NCBI RefSeq assembly: GCF_000383975.1
Contig: NZ_KB913017.1
Location: 3,200,265-3,264,264, forward strand
DNA from: Natronorubrum tibetense GA33
GTDB lineage: Archaea; Halobacteriota; Halobacteria; Halobacteriales; Natrialbaceae
Direction of reading: 5' to 3'
Length of the DNA stretch: 64,000 nt
Below the pieces are notes generated by a model that worked only from the letters and a program-made list of their open reading frames with translations, was not told where the DNA came from and did not search any database. A program made the translations under genes and the position numbers. Positions 17,578 to 26,256 of this stretch are shown here, piece after piece (position 1 is the first letter of the stretch; every line of letters begins with the position of its first letter).

Positions 17578-19269
17578 CTATCCCTCGCGGTACTCGACGC
17601 CCTTGCCACCCCGCGGGTGTTGCCACTCGGTGTCCGCGACGATCGCACAGGTCCCACACTCGATGCAGGGCTGGGTGTCGAGGCTGACTAACGTCTCCTC
17701 GGTGCCGTTCGTCTTTACCGTCTCCGAGCGGTAACAGCCGCCGCCGAAGTCCTCGGCGCTGACCGGACAGGCGTGGACGGCCGCGCCGCTGGCCTCGGCG
17801 GACTCGTCTCTGAGTTCGATGTGCGGGTTTCCGACGTCCGTATCGTAGGTGAGGTCCCCGATGCGTTCCTCGAGCGTCGGCGGTTCGATCTCGCTGCCCC
17901 AGTGGATGGTCCGACCGTGCTCTTCCGCAATGACCGTCGGGAGCGTGACGTAGCCCGTGCTCGTGTCGGGCAGCATCGACACCAGGAACGGCGAGTTATA
18001 GGCCCGCTTCAGCAGGCCGTTCGCGATCGGGTTACCGACCGCGATCGAACCGACCCGGGACTCGAGCACCCGGTCAACCGCGCTCTCGACCCGGTCGTGC
18101 TCGCCGACGCCCCGGCTGAGTTCGTAGCGCCGGGGTCGGAGCTTGTCCATCGTGCCGGACTTCTCGAGCATCTGTGCGTACCGTCGACCAGTGGCCTCGG
18201 GTTTGACGTTGCCGCGGGTGACGACGAAGGCGTCGGCCGCGAGCGCGCCGGCGGTGACGGCGTGGTTCATCCCCTTGATGATCGGGCCCTGGGCCTGCAT
18301 CTGACCGGCGGCGTCGCCGACGAGCACCAGTCGGTCCTGGTAGGGCTCGGGATGGGCGACCTTCTTCGAGTCGGGGACGAGTTTTGCGGAGTACTCGCGC
18401 TCGTGGTAGTCGTCGCGGATCCACTGGGCCAACAGCGGATGGGTGAGCAACGCGTCGAGCAGTTCGTGTGGCTCCGCTTGCTCTTCGACGAGGCTGTCGA
18501 GGTGGAAGACGGTCCCGATCGACAGCGAGTCCTCGTTGGTGTAGAGAAAGCCGCCGCCGCGGACGTCCTCGAAGAGGTCGCCCGAGAACAGGTGGGCGAC
18601 GCCCTCGTCGGAATCGATACCGAACCGGTCGTTGACCACGTCCGGATCCATCTCGACGACGGCTTTGACGCCCTGGAACCACTCGTCGGGCTCCTCCCAG
18701 TCCATCAGCCCGGCGTCACGGGCGAGTTCGGAGTTGACGCCGTCCGCGCCGACGATCAGGTCCGCTTTGATGGGATCGAGTTCATCGCAGGTGACGCCGA
18801 CGATCTCTCCGTTCTCTCGCAGCAGGCCGTTTACGCGGACGTCGGTCAGCACGCCGCCGCCCGTCTCGCTTGTTTTCTCGTGGACGCGGGCCTCGAGCCA
18901 CGAGTCCATCTGTCGGCGGAGCACCGCGTCACACCAGTCGGTGTCGTGCTCGTGGAGATCCGTTAGCTCGTAGCTCTTGACTTTGTTCCCCGCGATGTTG
19001 TGAATGTGGTAGTCCGTGACTGGGCGTTCGGCAGCCGCCTCGCGGAAGCCGTCGAAGAGGTCGTCGATCGTGTAGGCGGCCGACTCCTCGGCGTAGATAA
19101 GCCCGCCGGAGACGTTCTTGGACCCGGCCTTCGTGCCGCGCTCCAGGACGAGCGTCTCCACGCCGTGATCCGCCAGTCGCGCGGCGGCCGCGGCCCCGCC
19201 GGGGCCACAGCCGACGACGACGGCCTCGTAGTGTTCGTACTCGCTCGTTTCGTCGCTGTCTGTGCTCAT
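17578..19269 (-). CDS. fixC: FixC-FixX fusion: ETF-quinone oxidoreductase with ferredoxin tail
   Basis: Membrane-associated dehydrogenase passing electrons from the FixAB flavoprotein to quinone or ferredoxin. Residues about 12-45 are a Rossmann FAD site (AVVVGCGPGGAAAAARLA). GDAAGQMQAQGPIIKGMNHA near 315-335 is the second FAD motif with the GMNxA signature of FixC/ETF-QO. The last 80 residues are a FixX-like ferredoxin domain: HACPVSAED, GGGCY and the closing CIECGTCAIV cluster motif. In many bacteria FixC and FixX are separate genes; here they are one 563-residue protein. Its ATG at 19269 overlaps the fixB stop. Order is fixA-fixB-fixCX. Confidence 0.95.
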   Translation of the reverse strand: MSTDSDETSEYEHYEAVVVGCGPGGAAAAARLADHGVETLVLERGTKAGSKNVSGGLIYAEESAAYTIDDLFDGFREAAAERPVTDYHIHNIAGNKVKSYELTDLHEHDTDWCDAVLRRQMDSWLEARVHEKTSETGGGVLTDVRVNGLLRENGEIVGVTCDELDPIKADLIVGADGVNSELARDAGLMDWEEPDEWFQGVKAVVEMDPDVVNDRFGIDSDEGVAHLFSGDLFEDVRGGGFLYTNEDSLSIGTVFHLDSLVEEQAEPHELLDALLTHPLLAQWIRDDYHEREYSAKLVPDSKKVAHPEPYQDRLVLVGDAAGQMQAQGPIIKGMNHAVTAGALAADAFVVTRGNVKPEATGRRYAQMLEKSGTMDKLRPRRYELSRGVGEHDRVESAVDRVLESRVGSIAVGNPIANGLLKRAYNSPFLVSMLPDTSTGYVTLPTVIAEEHGRTIHWGSEIEPPTLEERIGDLTYDTDVGNPHIELRDESAEASGAAVHACPVSAEDFGGGCYRSETVKTNGTEETLVSLDTQPCIECGTCAIVADTEWQHPRGGKGVEYREG

Positions 19270-20852
19270 CAGTCGTCACCTCCGCTCCCGTCCGCCATCG
19301 CCTCGAGTTCGATCTTGCCCGATTCAACCGCGCTCGTCAGGCGCGGCAACACCTCGAAGAGGTCGCCTTCGACGAAGTAGTCCGAGAAGTCTCGGATTCG
19401 GGCGTCAGTATCCGTGTTGATCGAGACGATGGTGTCTGCCTCGTCCATCCCGACCTTGTGCTGGACGGCACCCGACACCCCGGCAGCGATGTAGAGCTTG
19501 GGCGCGACGACCTGTCCGGTCTCGCCGATCTGGCGCTCCTCTTTCGAGTACTCCTCCACGTGGCCTTCGAACTGGTAGGAGGAGGTGACGATCCCTCGCG
19601 TAATGCCGAGTTCAGCGTCCTCGAAGGCGTCGGCCAGATCGAGACCGAGCTCCATCCCCTGGGTTGGGTCGTCCGCAATGCCGCGACCGAGACAGACGAC
19701 GACCTCGTGGCCGGTGAGGTCGATCCCGGCCTCGAGTTGGTCGTGTTCGGTGATCTCGACGCGGAACCAGTCCTCCTCGAGGTCCATATCGTGTTCGATT
19801 ACCAGGCCCTCACGGTCTGGGTCCCGTTCTATCGGGTCGAAGCTCCCGGGGATGATCGACGCCCCCTGCGGGTGGAACTCCCGGCCGGGGTTGTCGAGAC
19901 AGAGGATCGTCGAGTACTCGAAGCCCGAGAAGTCCGGCCGCTTCATGTGTAAGACCTTCTCGAAAGTCTTCTTAACACCGGGTTCGCCCGTCTTGACCGG
20001 ATTGGAGACTTCGTTCTCCTCGATGTAGAGGTCCGAACAGTCCGAGGCGAGTCCGGAGTCGAGTTCCGCCTGCACTTTCGCCGAGAGGTCGCGGCCGTTG
20101 TTGGTCGCCGGGAACAGAATGTACCGTGGCTTGTCGTACTCTCGCCAGTCGGTGCTCTCGACGGTTCCCTCGCCGCGGGCCATATGGGATGTGATCTCGG
20201 TGTAGGGTTTGTGGAGGAATCGCTCGAGGCGATTGTCGTCGTGATAGACGGCGACGTCCGCGCCGTAGGCGATGCACTCCTCGGCGAGCCCCTCGCAGTC
20301 GTCGCCCATGAGGAACGCGACGACGCGCTCCTCGTCACCATAGTCGTCGGCGAACTGGTCCATCAGTCCGCGGGCCTTGCCGAGCATCTCGAGTGAGACG
20401 TCGAGCAACTCGCCGCCCTGGGTCTCACAGAACACCCACATGTCGGCGTACTCGCCGTCCGCGAGCGCGCGGACGTGGCGTTTGTCCCGCGTGGGGTGGG
20501 AGAGTCCGTCGTCCTCCTCGTCGTCAGCTTCGTCCGGCTCGGATTCCTCGTCGTCTTCGACTGCTTCCTCGATCTCCTCGCCCTCGGCTTCTTCGCCGAC
20601 GTCCTCTTTGGTCCCCTCGTACTCGCCTTCGGTTTCGGTTCCCTCCTCGACGCCGTCGCTCTCTTCCGTCTCATCGCCGTCGAGTTCGCCGATATCCTCG
20701 AGTCGCTTGTGGACCGCTTCGCGAGCAGTCGCCCGATCCTGTCCGGCTTGTTCGGCCTCGAGGATCGTCTGCAGTTCGTCCGCGTCGTCGATCGTCTCGA
20801 GTTCGTCGGTCAGTTCGTCGAGCGTGTGTTCGGTTGGGTCTACGTCGGTCAT
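19269..20852 (-). CDS. fixB: ETF alpha subunit FixB with long acidic N-terminal extension
   Basis: Large subunit of the electron-transfer flavoprotein. The 527-residue protein has an N-terminal extension of about 125 residues, largely Asp/Glu low complexity (e.g. EEAEGEEIEEAVEDDEESE), before the FixB core starts near MWVFCETQGGELLDVSLE. The C-terminal FAD-binding domain shows VVVCLGRGIAD, TGQVVAPKLYIAAGVSGAVQ and SINTDTDARIRDFSDY, the diagnostic ETF-alpha motif. Typical FixB is 310-370 residues, so the extension is notable. ATG 20852 is one base after the fixA stop and preferred over GTG 20861. Confidence 0.94.
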   Translation of the reverse strand: MTDVDPTEHTLDELTDELETIDDADELQTILEAEQAGQDRATAREAVHKRLEDIGELDGDETEESDGVEEGTETEGEYEGTKEDVGEEAEGEEIEEAVEDDEESEPDEADDEEDDGLSHPTRDKRHVRALADGEYADMWVFCETQGGELLDVSLEMLGKARGLMDQFADDYGDEERVVAFLMGDDCEGLAEECIAYGADVAVYHDDNRLERFLHKPYTEITSHMARGEGTVESTDWREYDKPRYILFPATNNGRDLSAKVQAELDSGLASDCSDLYIEENEVSNPVKTGEPGVKKTFEKVLHMKRPDFSGFEYSTILCLDNPGREFHPQGASIIPGSFDPIERDPDREGLVIEHDMDLEEDWFRVEITEHDQLEAGIDLTGHEVVVCLGRGIADDPTQGMELGLDLADAFEDAELGITRGIVTSSYQFEGHVEEYSKEERQIGETGQVVAPKLYIAAGVSGAVQHKVGMDEADTIVSINTDTDARIRDFSDYFVEGDLFEVLPRLTSAVESGKIELEAMADGSGGDD

Positions 20853-20853
20853 C

Positions 20854-21723
20854 TCAATCACCAGCTCCTGTCGCGAACGGGTGCATCTCCTCGAGCACCT
20901 CGCCCATCTCGCCCTCGTCGTCGGGGTCGATCATCGTTGCCTCCCGCTCCGAGGGCGCTTTGGGGATCGGATCGACCGACGAGACGATCGTCGGGGAGCC
21001 GTCGAGCCCGATGTAGTCGGAGTCGAGGTTCAGATCCTCGTGATTCCACGTCGTCAGGTGCTCCTCGTGGTCGGCCGCACGCGCCTCGGTCTCCGCCCGG
21101 AGTTGTTTGTGCGTCAGCCGGTGTGAGGCCTTGCGGTAGGTCGGCTCGAACTCGGGATCGGTAACGACGAAACAGGGGAGCGACACCTCGATGGTCTCGA
21201 TCTCGTCGATATCGCCCTCGACGAGCCGTTTCGCTCGGAGCACTCGCTCGTCGGGATCGATATCGAGCGCGAGGACGTGCGTGACGATCGGCCAGTCCAT
21301 CGCCCAGGCGGTCTGGGGGCCAGTCTGGCCCGTCTCCCCGTCGGCCGATTTGAAGCCGGCGAAGACGATATCGATGTCGCCGACCTCTTCCTGATAGGTC
21401 TCGAGCCCGGCGCTGAGCGTGATCGCCGTCGCCCACGTGTCTGAGGCGGCGAGCTCACGGTCGGAGAGCAGATAGCTGTCGTCGGTGTAGACGGACCCCA
21501 TGGCTTCCTTTAGCACGTCGGCGTAGCCCGGCGGGCCCATGCTCATCCCGGTCACGTGCCCGCCGTGGCGTACCCGCGTCTGTAATGCGGCCTGCGCGGC
21601 GAACTCGTCGTTCGGGTTCATCACCGTCGGCGTCTTTCCGCGCTCGAGATGACCGTCCTCGTCGAACGAGACGGCCCCTTCGGAAAAGTCCGGTACCCCT
21701 TTCGTCAGGACGATCGATCGCAT
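20854..21723 (-). CDS. fixA: ETF beta subunit FixA
   Basis: Small subunit of the electron-transfer (possibly bifurcating) flavoprotein. The 289-residue protein starts MRSIVLTKGVPD and contains NPNDEFAAQAAL, GHVTGMSMGPPGY and VFAGFKSADGETGQTGP, the AMP/FAD-binding ETF-beta region (the last matches the G-x-x-AxDGDTAQVGP-like loop). It is first gene of the fixA-fixB-fixCX-17199 operon. Length is slightly above the usual 250-270 owing to a C-terminal helix-rich tail. Confidence 0.94.
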   Translation of the reverse strand: MRSIVLTKGVPDFSEGAVSFDEDGHLERGKTPTVMNPNDEFAAQAALQTRVRHGGHVTGMSMGPPGYADVLKEAMGSVYTDDSYLLSDRELAASDTWATAITLSAGLETYQEEVGDIDIVFAGFKSADGETGQTGPQTAWAMDWPIVTHVLALDIDPDERVLRAKRLVEGDIDEIETIEVSLPCFVVTDPEFEPTYRKASHRLTHKQLRAETEARAADHEEHLTTWNHEDLNLDSDYIGLDGSPTIVSSVDPIPKAPSEREATMIDPDDEGEMGEVLEEMHPFATGAGD

Positions 21724-21989
21724 TGCACCCTCCGTTTCGGTTGTGTGATTGTCATTCCCATGCCTGTCAACCCCTATCGTAATTATCGGTATTAAGAATA
21801 GGGGTAAAAATCGCCACGAGAAGCTGACGGTCCGCTTGCCACTCGTTCGGACGGGGACACTTGCCAGCTCGAGATGGGAAGCGAGTCCACGGAAATCTGT
21901 AAAAAGAGGGATCCCTCGCCAGACGTATTGATCGCACCGTTCGACCGACCACTACAGAGTCAGCCGATCATCGACGTCTCGACCGGCGA

Positions 21990-22850
21990 TCACTCGGGGT
22001 CGCGTTCGGTCGTTCCCATCGTGATCTCGCCATCGGCGCGGATCGTCCCGTCGATTTCGGCTTCGGGGCCGAGTTCGAGGTCGTTACACGAAACGTCGCC
22101 GAGGATCCGAGCGTTTGGCTCGATCGTAACATCACCGTCGCGAGTCGTCAGATCGCCGTGGATCCGGGTTCCCTCGCCGACAGTGACGTCGCCTCGAGCG
22201 CGGAGGCTACCGAAAATCGTCGTATCGGTGCCGACATCGATCGTCTCGGCGCGGACGTTGCCGTGGAGCCGGCAGTCGTCGCCGATCGTCGCGGGCGTCG
22301 AGACTCGCCAGGCGTCGTCGCTGACGGTCGCGTTCCGGGGGATCACGAGCGGTTCGACGTCGGGTTGGGCGTCCCCCTCTTCGTCGACGAGTTCGGAGAC
22401 GAGCCGCTGGGCGGTGTCCTCCTCGCCGACGAGCAGGAGGTGTTTGAGGTAGACAAAGAGGAGGACGATCGTCGGCATCGGGTTACGAATGACGATCCAG
22501 CCGTTGGCTTCGAACCCCTCTTCGATCTCGACGTCGTCGCCGATATCCAGATCGCCGGCGACTTTCATCTCGCCCGCGACGTGGACTCGCTCGCCGATGT
22601 AGGCGTCCTGGCCGACCAGGACGTTCTCGGCGACGTCACACCACATGTCGAGTCGGCAGTCGCCCTCAGCTTCGATGGCACCGCCGAACTCGACGCTCTC
22701 GCCGGCGAGGACGTTTCGGCCGCGGACGCCGAAGTCGATCGTCGACCGCGCGCCGACGAGAACGTCTCCGTCGGTCACGAGGTCGACTTCCTTGGCTTCC
22801 GTCCCGTCGGGAACGACGAGTTCGTCGAGCGGATCCCTGCTAAATGCCAC
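21990..22850 (-). CDS. Bactofilin-like polymer-forming protein
   Basis: A 286-residue protein made of short right-handed beta-helix repeats: an N-terminal run (VLVGARSTIDFGVRGRNVLAG, continuing as IGERVHVAGEMKVAGDLDIG), a central hydrophobic insertion (PMPTIVLLFVYLKHLLLVG, about residues 122-140), then a second run (IGDDCRLHGNVRAETIDVGT). Bactofilins self-assemble into filaments without nucleotide. The central hydrophobic segment may be a membrane-targeting helix. Role here (cell shape, scaffold) is inference. Monocistronic, convergent with the DUF5800 gene region. Confidence 0.8.
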   Translation of the reverse strand: MAFSRDPLDELVVPDGTEAKEVDLVTDGDVLVGARSTIDFGVRGRNVLAGESVEFGGAIEAEGDCRLDMWCDVAENVLVGQDAYIGERVHVAGEMKVAGDLDIGDDVEIEEGFEANGWIVIRNPMPTIVLLFVYLKHLLLVGEEDTAQRLVSELVDEEGDAQPDVEPLVIPRNATVSDDAWRVSTPATIGDDCRLHGNVRAETIDVGTDTTIFGSLRARGDVTVGEGTRIHGDLTTRDGDVTIEPNARILGDVSCNDLELGPEAEIDGTIRADGEITMGTTERDPE

Positions 22851-22976
22851 GTTTCAGGCCAAAGGAGTTATCCGGTAATAAATCTCGCGCGTCGTCTGCC
22901 GTCCGTCTGACGCGTGTCTCACGCTCGTCCGGCCCAGTCGCCTCGTTTTTATGAGCCCCACCGCGTACACTCACAT

Positions 22977-23174
22977 ATGACTACACTCGCGTTCGACGAC
23001 GAGGGCGTCGACGTCGTCTACGAAGGGACCGAATTTCGCCTCGAGAAGGAACTCATCGAAGAGGCCACGGAGAAATCCTACTACGACGTGACCGACCACG
23101 AAGTGCTCAAGATCGTCGCCGAGCAGCCGAATTTGCAGGGCGAACCGCGACGCGTCGGCGATATTCTCGACTGA
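22977..23174 (+). CDS. DUF5800-type small acidic protein
   Basis: A 65-residue protein starting MTTLAFDDEGVDVVYEGTEF with a helical core (LEKELIEEATEKSYYDVTDH) and ending GEPRRVGDILD, matching the haloarchaeal DUF5800 pattern as remembered. Function unknown. ATG 22977 was chosen because the upstream in-frame extension is basic and unlike the rest; a T-rich stretch (cgttttta) about 30 bases upstream can serve as TATA box. Confidence 0.85.
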   Translation: MTTLAFDDEGVDVVYEGTEFRLEKELIEEATEKSYYDVTDHEVLKIVAEQPNLQGEPRRVGDILD

Positions 23175-23222
23175 AGCCGTCGATTTCGGGGCGTAGTCGC
23201 GTTCAGATTTGGGGGCGACCCG

Positions 23223-24173
23223 TTAGTCGATTGTCGGCACCGGCACCGACTCGAGGACGCGCTCGACGATCCGCCCTTTGTTCGCGTCGTTGACCGTCGC
23301 GTCGGGCGTCAGCACCAGTCGATGCGCTAGCACCGGCTTCGCGACGCGCTTGATGTCGTCGGGAGTGACGTACTCCCGGCCCGTGACGACGGCGTACGCG
23401 CGGGCGGCCTCGAACAGCCGTTGGGTTCCGCGCGGGGAGACGCCGGTCTCGACGCGGCCGTCGGTCCGGGTCTCTCGGGCCAGCGTCGCGATATACTCGA
23501 GCAGGTCATCGTCGACCCGAACCGTTTCGGGGACCCGTCGTAACTGCGCGACCTGCTCGGGCTCGAGGACAGGGTCGACGGACGGACTGCCGGTCTCGCG
23601 GTTCGCCCGGCGTCGGAGCAGCTCGACCTCGCCGTCCGCGTCGGGATACCCCATTGCCGTCTTGACGAGGAAGCGATCGACCTGGGCCTCCGGCAGCGGA
23701 AACGTCCCCTCCTGCTCGACGGGGTTCTGCGTCGCGATGACGAAGAACGGATCCGGGAGCGGGCGGGTCTCGCCGTCGACCGTAACCTGTCCCTCCTCCA
23801 TGGCCTCGAGCAGCGCGGCCTGGGTTTTCGGCGGCGCGCGGTTGATCTCGTCGGCCAGCACGATGTTGGCGAAGATCGGTCCCGCCGAGAACTCGAACTC
23901 GCGATCCTGTTCGTTGAAAATGTGCGTGCCGGTGACGTCCGACGGGAGCAGATCGGGTGTAAACTGGATGCGCGAAAAGGAGAGACCCAGCGCGCTCGCG
24001 ACCGTGCGGGCCGTCAGCGTCTTCCCCGTTCCCGGTACGTCCTCGACGAGGACGTGGCCACGGCCGACGACGCCGAGGAGGAGCTCCTCGAGAAAGGCGC
24101 GATCACAGATGACGGCGTCGCCGACGGCCTCGAGGACGGCTTCGCAGTCGGCGGTCGCCTGAGTTCCGTTCAT
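23223..24173 (-). CDS. MoxR-family AAA+ ATPase
   Basis: A 316-residue MoxR-type ATPase. Walker A is EDVPGTGKT (about residue 40), Walker B VLADEINRAPPKTQAALLEA, sensor 1 FVIATQNPVEQEGTFPLPEA, followed by QVDRFL and a C-terminal lid with GVSPRGTQRLFEAARAYAVV (sensor 2). MoxR proteins act as chaperone-like activators, often of metal-containing or VWA-domain complexes, and are usually encoded with DUF58/VWA proteins (family knowledge). No such partner is adjacent; the neighbour is tRNA-Ser. Start ATG 24173. Confidence 0.93.
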   Translation of the reverse strand: MNGTQATADCEAVLEAVGDAVICDRAFLEELLLGVVGRGHVLVEDVPGTGKTLTARTVASALGLSFSRIQFTPDLLPSDVTGTHIFNEQDREFEFSAGPIFANIVLADEINRAPPKTQAALLEAMEEGQVTVDGETRPLPDPFFVIATQNPVEQEGTFPLPEAQVDRFLVKTAMGYPDADGEVELLRRRANRETGSPSVDPVLEPEQVAQLRRVPETVRVDDDLLEYIATLARETRTDGRVETGVSPRGTQRLFEAARAYAVVTGREYVTPDDIKRVAKPVLAHRLVLTPDATVNDANKGRIVERVLESVPVPTID

Positions 24174-24290
24174 AGCTCACGGATCACAGGCTCGTGTCAA
24201 ATGATTTTCGCTCTCGAGGGACGTGAGCCAGTCACACTCGGGGAGAAAAATCGAAACGGGTAAAAACGTCTCCCGGGTAAGTAAAGATGA

Positions 24291-24375
24291 GCCGAGATAG
24301 CCTAGCCCGGCCAAGGCGGTAGATTCGAAATCTACTGTCCTCACGGACTCGGGAGTTCAAATCTCCCTCTCGGCG
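24291..24375 (+). tRNA. tRNA-Ser (anticodon CGA)
   Basis: An 85-base type II tRNA. Acceptor stem GCCGAGA (24291-24297) pairs with TCTCGGC (24368-24374) and the discriminator is G. The anticodon arm gtaga-ttCGAaa-tctac gives anticodon CGA (codon UCG). A long variable arm (tgtcctcacggactc) is typical of serine tRNAs, and the T arm is gggagTTCAAATctccc. No intron and no encoded CCA. Confidence 0.95.
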
Positions 24376-24377
24376 TT

Positions 24378-24435
24378 TTACAGCGACCAATTCAACGAGC
24401 GACGCGTAGCGGCGCGAGTTATACAGTCGCTGTAA
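24378..24435. terminator. Inverted repeat just after tRNA-Ser
   Basis: Perfect 10-base arms TTACAGCGAC (24378-24387) and GTCGCTGTAA (24426-24435) separated by 38 bases, starting 3 bases after the tRNA. It may end or process the tRNA transcript, or be the edge of an inserted repeat. Confidence 0.4.
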
Positions 24436-24443
24436 ACGACGTC

Positions 24444-24510
24444 GGGGAGTTTGAACTAGACCGAGGTTCTGCGCGAAGCGCAGGTTCTCGGGCGTAGTTC
24501 AAATCTCCCT
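24444..24510. repeat. Long imperfect palindrome carrying a copy of the tRNA-Ser T arm
   Basis: Arms of about 32 bases centred near 24476 (tgcgc-gaa-gcgca). The right arm ends GTTCAAATCTCCCTC (24498-24511), identical to the T arm of the tRNA-Ser 140 bases upstream; the left arm contains its near-complement ggggagtttgaac. A second palindrome with tRNA T-arm sequence lies at 43254-43322. Confidence 0.6.
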
Positions 24511-24622
24511 CCACAGTTTCACTGACACAGTGAGCAAAACGCTCGAGAACCACTAGTGACCTCGAGGCCGATAGCAACGCGGTGCAGTTTCTCACCCGTG
24601 AGTTCGAGCCACCGTCGCCCGA

Positions 24623-25031
24623 TCAGCCGTCCCCCTGACCGGCGTAGATGTCTTCCCACGTCACGTCCACGGATTGCTGAACGGGCTCGAGGTAAATTCG
24701 CCCCCACTGAATTCGTTTCCCCGAAATCCCCTTGATCGCGACGCCGCGGACGTCTAATTTCTCGTCGGTCTGTGCGCCGTGCATTCGGAGTGCGATCCAG
24801 GCAGTATCGCCGTCGATCGTCGTTCGCGAAAACTCGACCGCCAGATCGGGGGTGGTCTCGAACAGCTGTATCCAGTTCGCCCGAACCTGTGCGTCCGGTG
24901 AACGATCGTTCGGGGTGGATCGGCGTTTCGCTCCGATAGTCCTCGGGGAATGACGAGAGCAGTTCGTCGAGGTCGTGATCGTTCATCCCCCGCCGAAACC
25001 GATCCACGACGTGTTTGGTAGTTTGTAACAT
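24623..25031 (-). pseudogene. Frameshifted SnoaL-like/NTF2-fold protein
   Basis: The frame from ATG 25031 reads MLQTTKHVVDRFRRGMNDHD then DELLSSFPEDYRSETPIHPE, a typical start of SnoaL-type polyketide-cyclase-like NTF2 proteins. Near 24905, at FTGRT, it shifts; the continuation lies in another frame as QVRANWIQLFETTPDLAVEF, then DVRGVAIKGISGKRIQWGRI, ending ...DIYAGQGDG at TGA 24623-24625. Joining the two gives an intact fold of about 135 residues. A single frameshift (or a sequencing error) is the simplest explanation. Function of the ancestor unknown. Confidence 0.75.
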
Positions 25032-25104
25032 GAGTGCTCTCCACCGACGGAGGGTATATCCGAGATGTCAAGCGGTGAGTGAGAGAGGAGACTCGAGCCG
25101 AGTG

Positions 25105-26256
25105 TCACTCGGCAAGCCCGTCCGCGGCGGGGAGCGTGAACGAGAACGTCGTTCCGCCGTTTGGGCCGGAATCGATCCAGATCTCACCACCGACAGACTC
25201 ATTTCGCTCGTCTGTCGAGCCCGGTCTCACGCTGTTCGCCCGGACGCCGTGGCGTTCGACGATCCGCTCACAGAGCGCGAGCCCGATTCCCGTTCCGGCG
25301 TGTTCCTCCTGGCTGTGCAGCCGCTGGAACACCTCGAAAACCCGATCTTCGTCCTCGGAGTCGATCCCGATCCCTTCGTCGCTGACCGAGATGACCCACT
25401 CGTCTTCGTCGCGCGTAGCGGAGATCGTCACTCGAGGTGGCTGTTCGCCTCGATACTCGATGGCGTTGTCCAGTAGGTTCTGGAACAGCTGACGGAGTTG
25501 GTTGGCGTCGCCCGCGACGGTTGGCAACGGCTCGCTGGTGATCTCTGCGTCGGTGTCTTCGGTCCGTCTGCCGAGATCCATCAGGACGTCGTCCAGCACG
25601 GCGTCAAGGTCGACCGGATCGAAGGAGTCACCCTGCGTATCGATTCGCGAGTACTCGAGGAGCCCCTCGATCATCGCACCCATACGCTCGGCACCGTCGA
25701 CGGCGTACTCGATGAACTCCTCGGCGTCCTCGTCGAGTTCGTCGGCGTACCGGCGCTCGAGGAGTCCGAGATAGCTCGTGACCATTCGCAACGGCTCCTG
25801 GAGGTCGTGTGAGACGGCGTACGCGAACTGCTCTAAGCGTTCGTTGGACGCCTCCAGTCGACGCTGGTACTCGTGGCGCTCGGTGATATCGAAGTGTGCG
25901 ACGGCGACGTATCGCTGTCCGCCGTCGGTGAACGGTGCCGCCCGCATGAGGAACCACCGGTGCTCGTCGGGGGAGTGACACGGATACTCGAATTCGAACA
26001 GGTCCCGCTCGCCCGCGAGAATTTCGGATACGCCCGCAGCAACCTCCTGTGCGGTCTCCGTCTCCGCTCGCGCGGTGACCTCGAGATAGTTCGTCCCGAC
26101 CGTGTCCCCCGGGAGTTCGATGTCGTTTGCGTCCCCGAACTCCTGCCACGCGCGGTTCGTATGCAGGATCGTTCCCTCGTCGTCGAGAATCGCGAAGTTG
26201 ATCGGGAGCGTGTCGACCGCCGCAGGAACGAGAGCCTCCGGCTCTCGAGAGTACAT
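25105..26256 (-). CDS. PAS-domain sensor histidine kinase (soluble)
   Basis: A 383-residue kinase without membrane segments. A PAS domain spans about 12-125 (TLPINFAILDDEGTILHTNR near its start). The phospho-acceptor helix FAYAVSHDLQEPLRMV has His150, of the phytochrome-like class common in haloarchaea. A GHKL ATPase domain (NLLDNAIEYRG, VSDEGIGIDSED, GTGIGLALCERIVERHG) follows. Residues 338-355 interrupt the normally contiguous ERHGGEIW segment before the last strand, an in-frame insertion encoded by a DNA palindrome at 25191-25217. ATG 26256 is preferred over GTG 26277. No adjacent response regulator. Confidence 0.88.
   Translation of the reverse strand: MYSREPEALVPAAVDTLPINFAILDDEGTILHTNRAWQEFGDANDIELPGDTVGTNYLEVTARAETETAQEVAAGVSEILAGERDLFEFEYPCHSPDEHRWFLMRAAPFTDGGQRYVAVAHFDITERHEYQRRLEASNERLEQFAYAVSHDLQEPLRMVTSYLGLLERRYADELDEDAEEFIEYAVDGAERMGAMIEGLLEYSRIDTQGDSFDPVDLDAVLDDVLMDLGRRTEDTDAEITSEPLPTVAGDANQLRQLFQNLLDNAIEYRGEQPPRVTISATRDEDEWVISVSDEGIGIDSEDEDRVFEVFQRLHSQEEHAGTGIGLALCERIVERHGVRANSVRPGSTDERNESVGGEIWIDSGPNGGTTFSFTLPAADGLAE
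25191..25217. repeat. Palindrome inserted in frame in a kinase gene
   Basis: CGACAGAC-tcatttcgctc-GTCTGTCG, 8-base perfect stem with an 11-base loop. On the gene strand the loop reads gagcgaaatga, resembling the gagcgaacggagtgag loops of the intergenic cluster at 3870-4125. It lies exactly within the extra 18 codons of the kinase. Confidence 0.55.

Noticed and set aside
17773-18966. 397-codon plus-strand frame opposite fixCX
   Set aside because: Shadow of the FixC-FixX gene; no domain or promoter.
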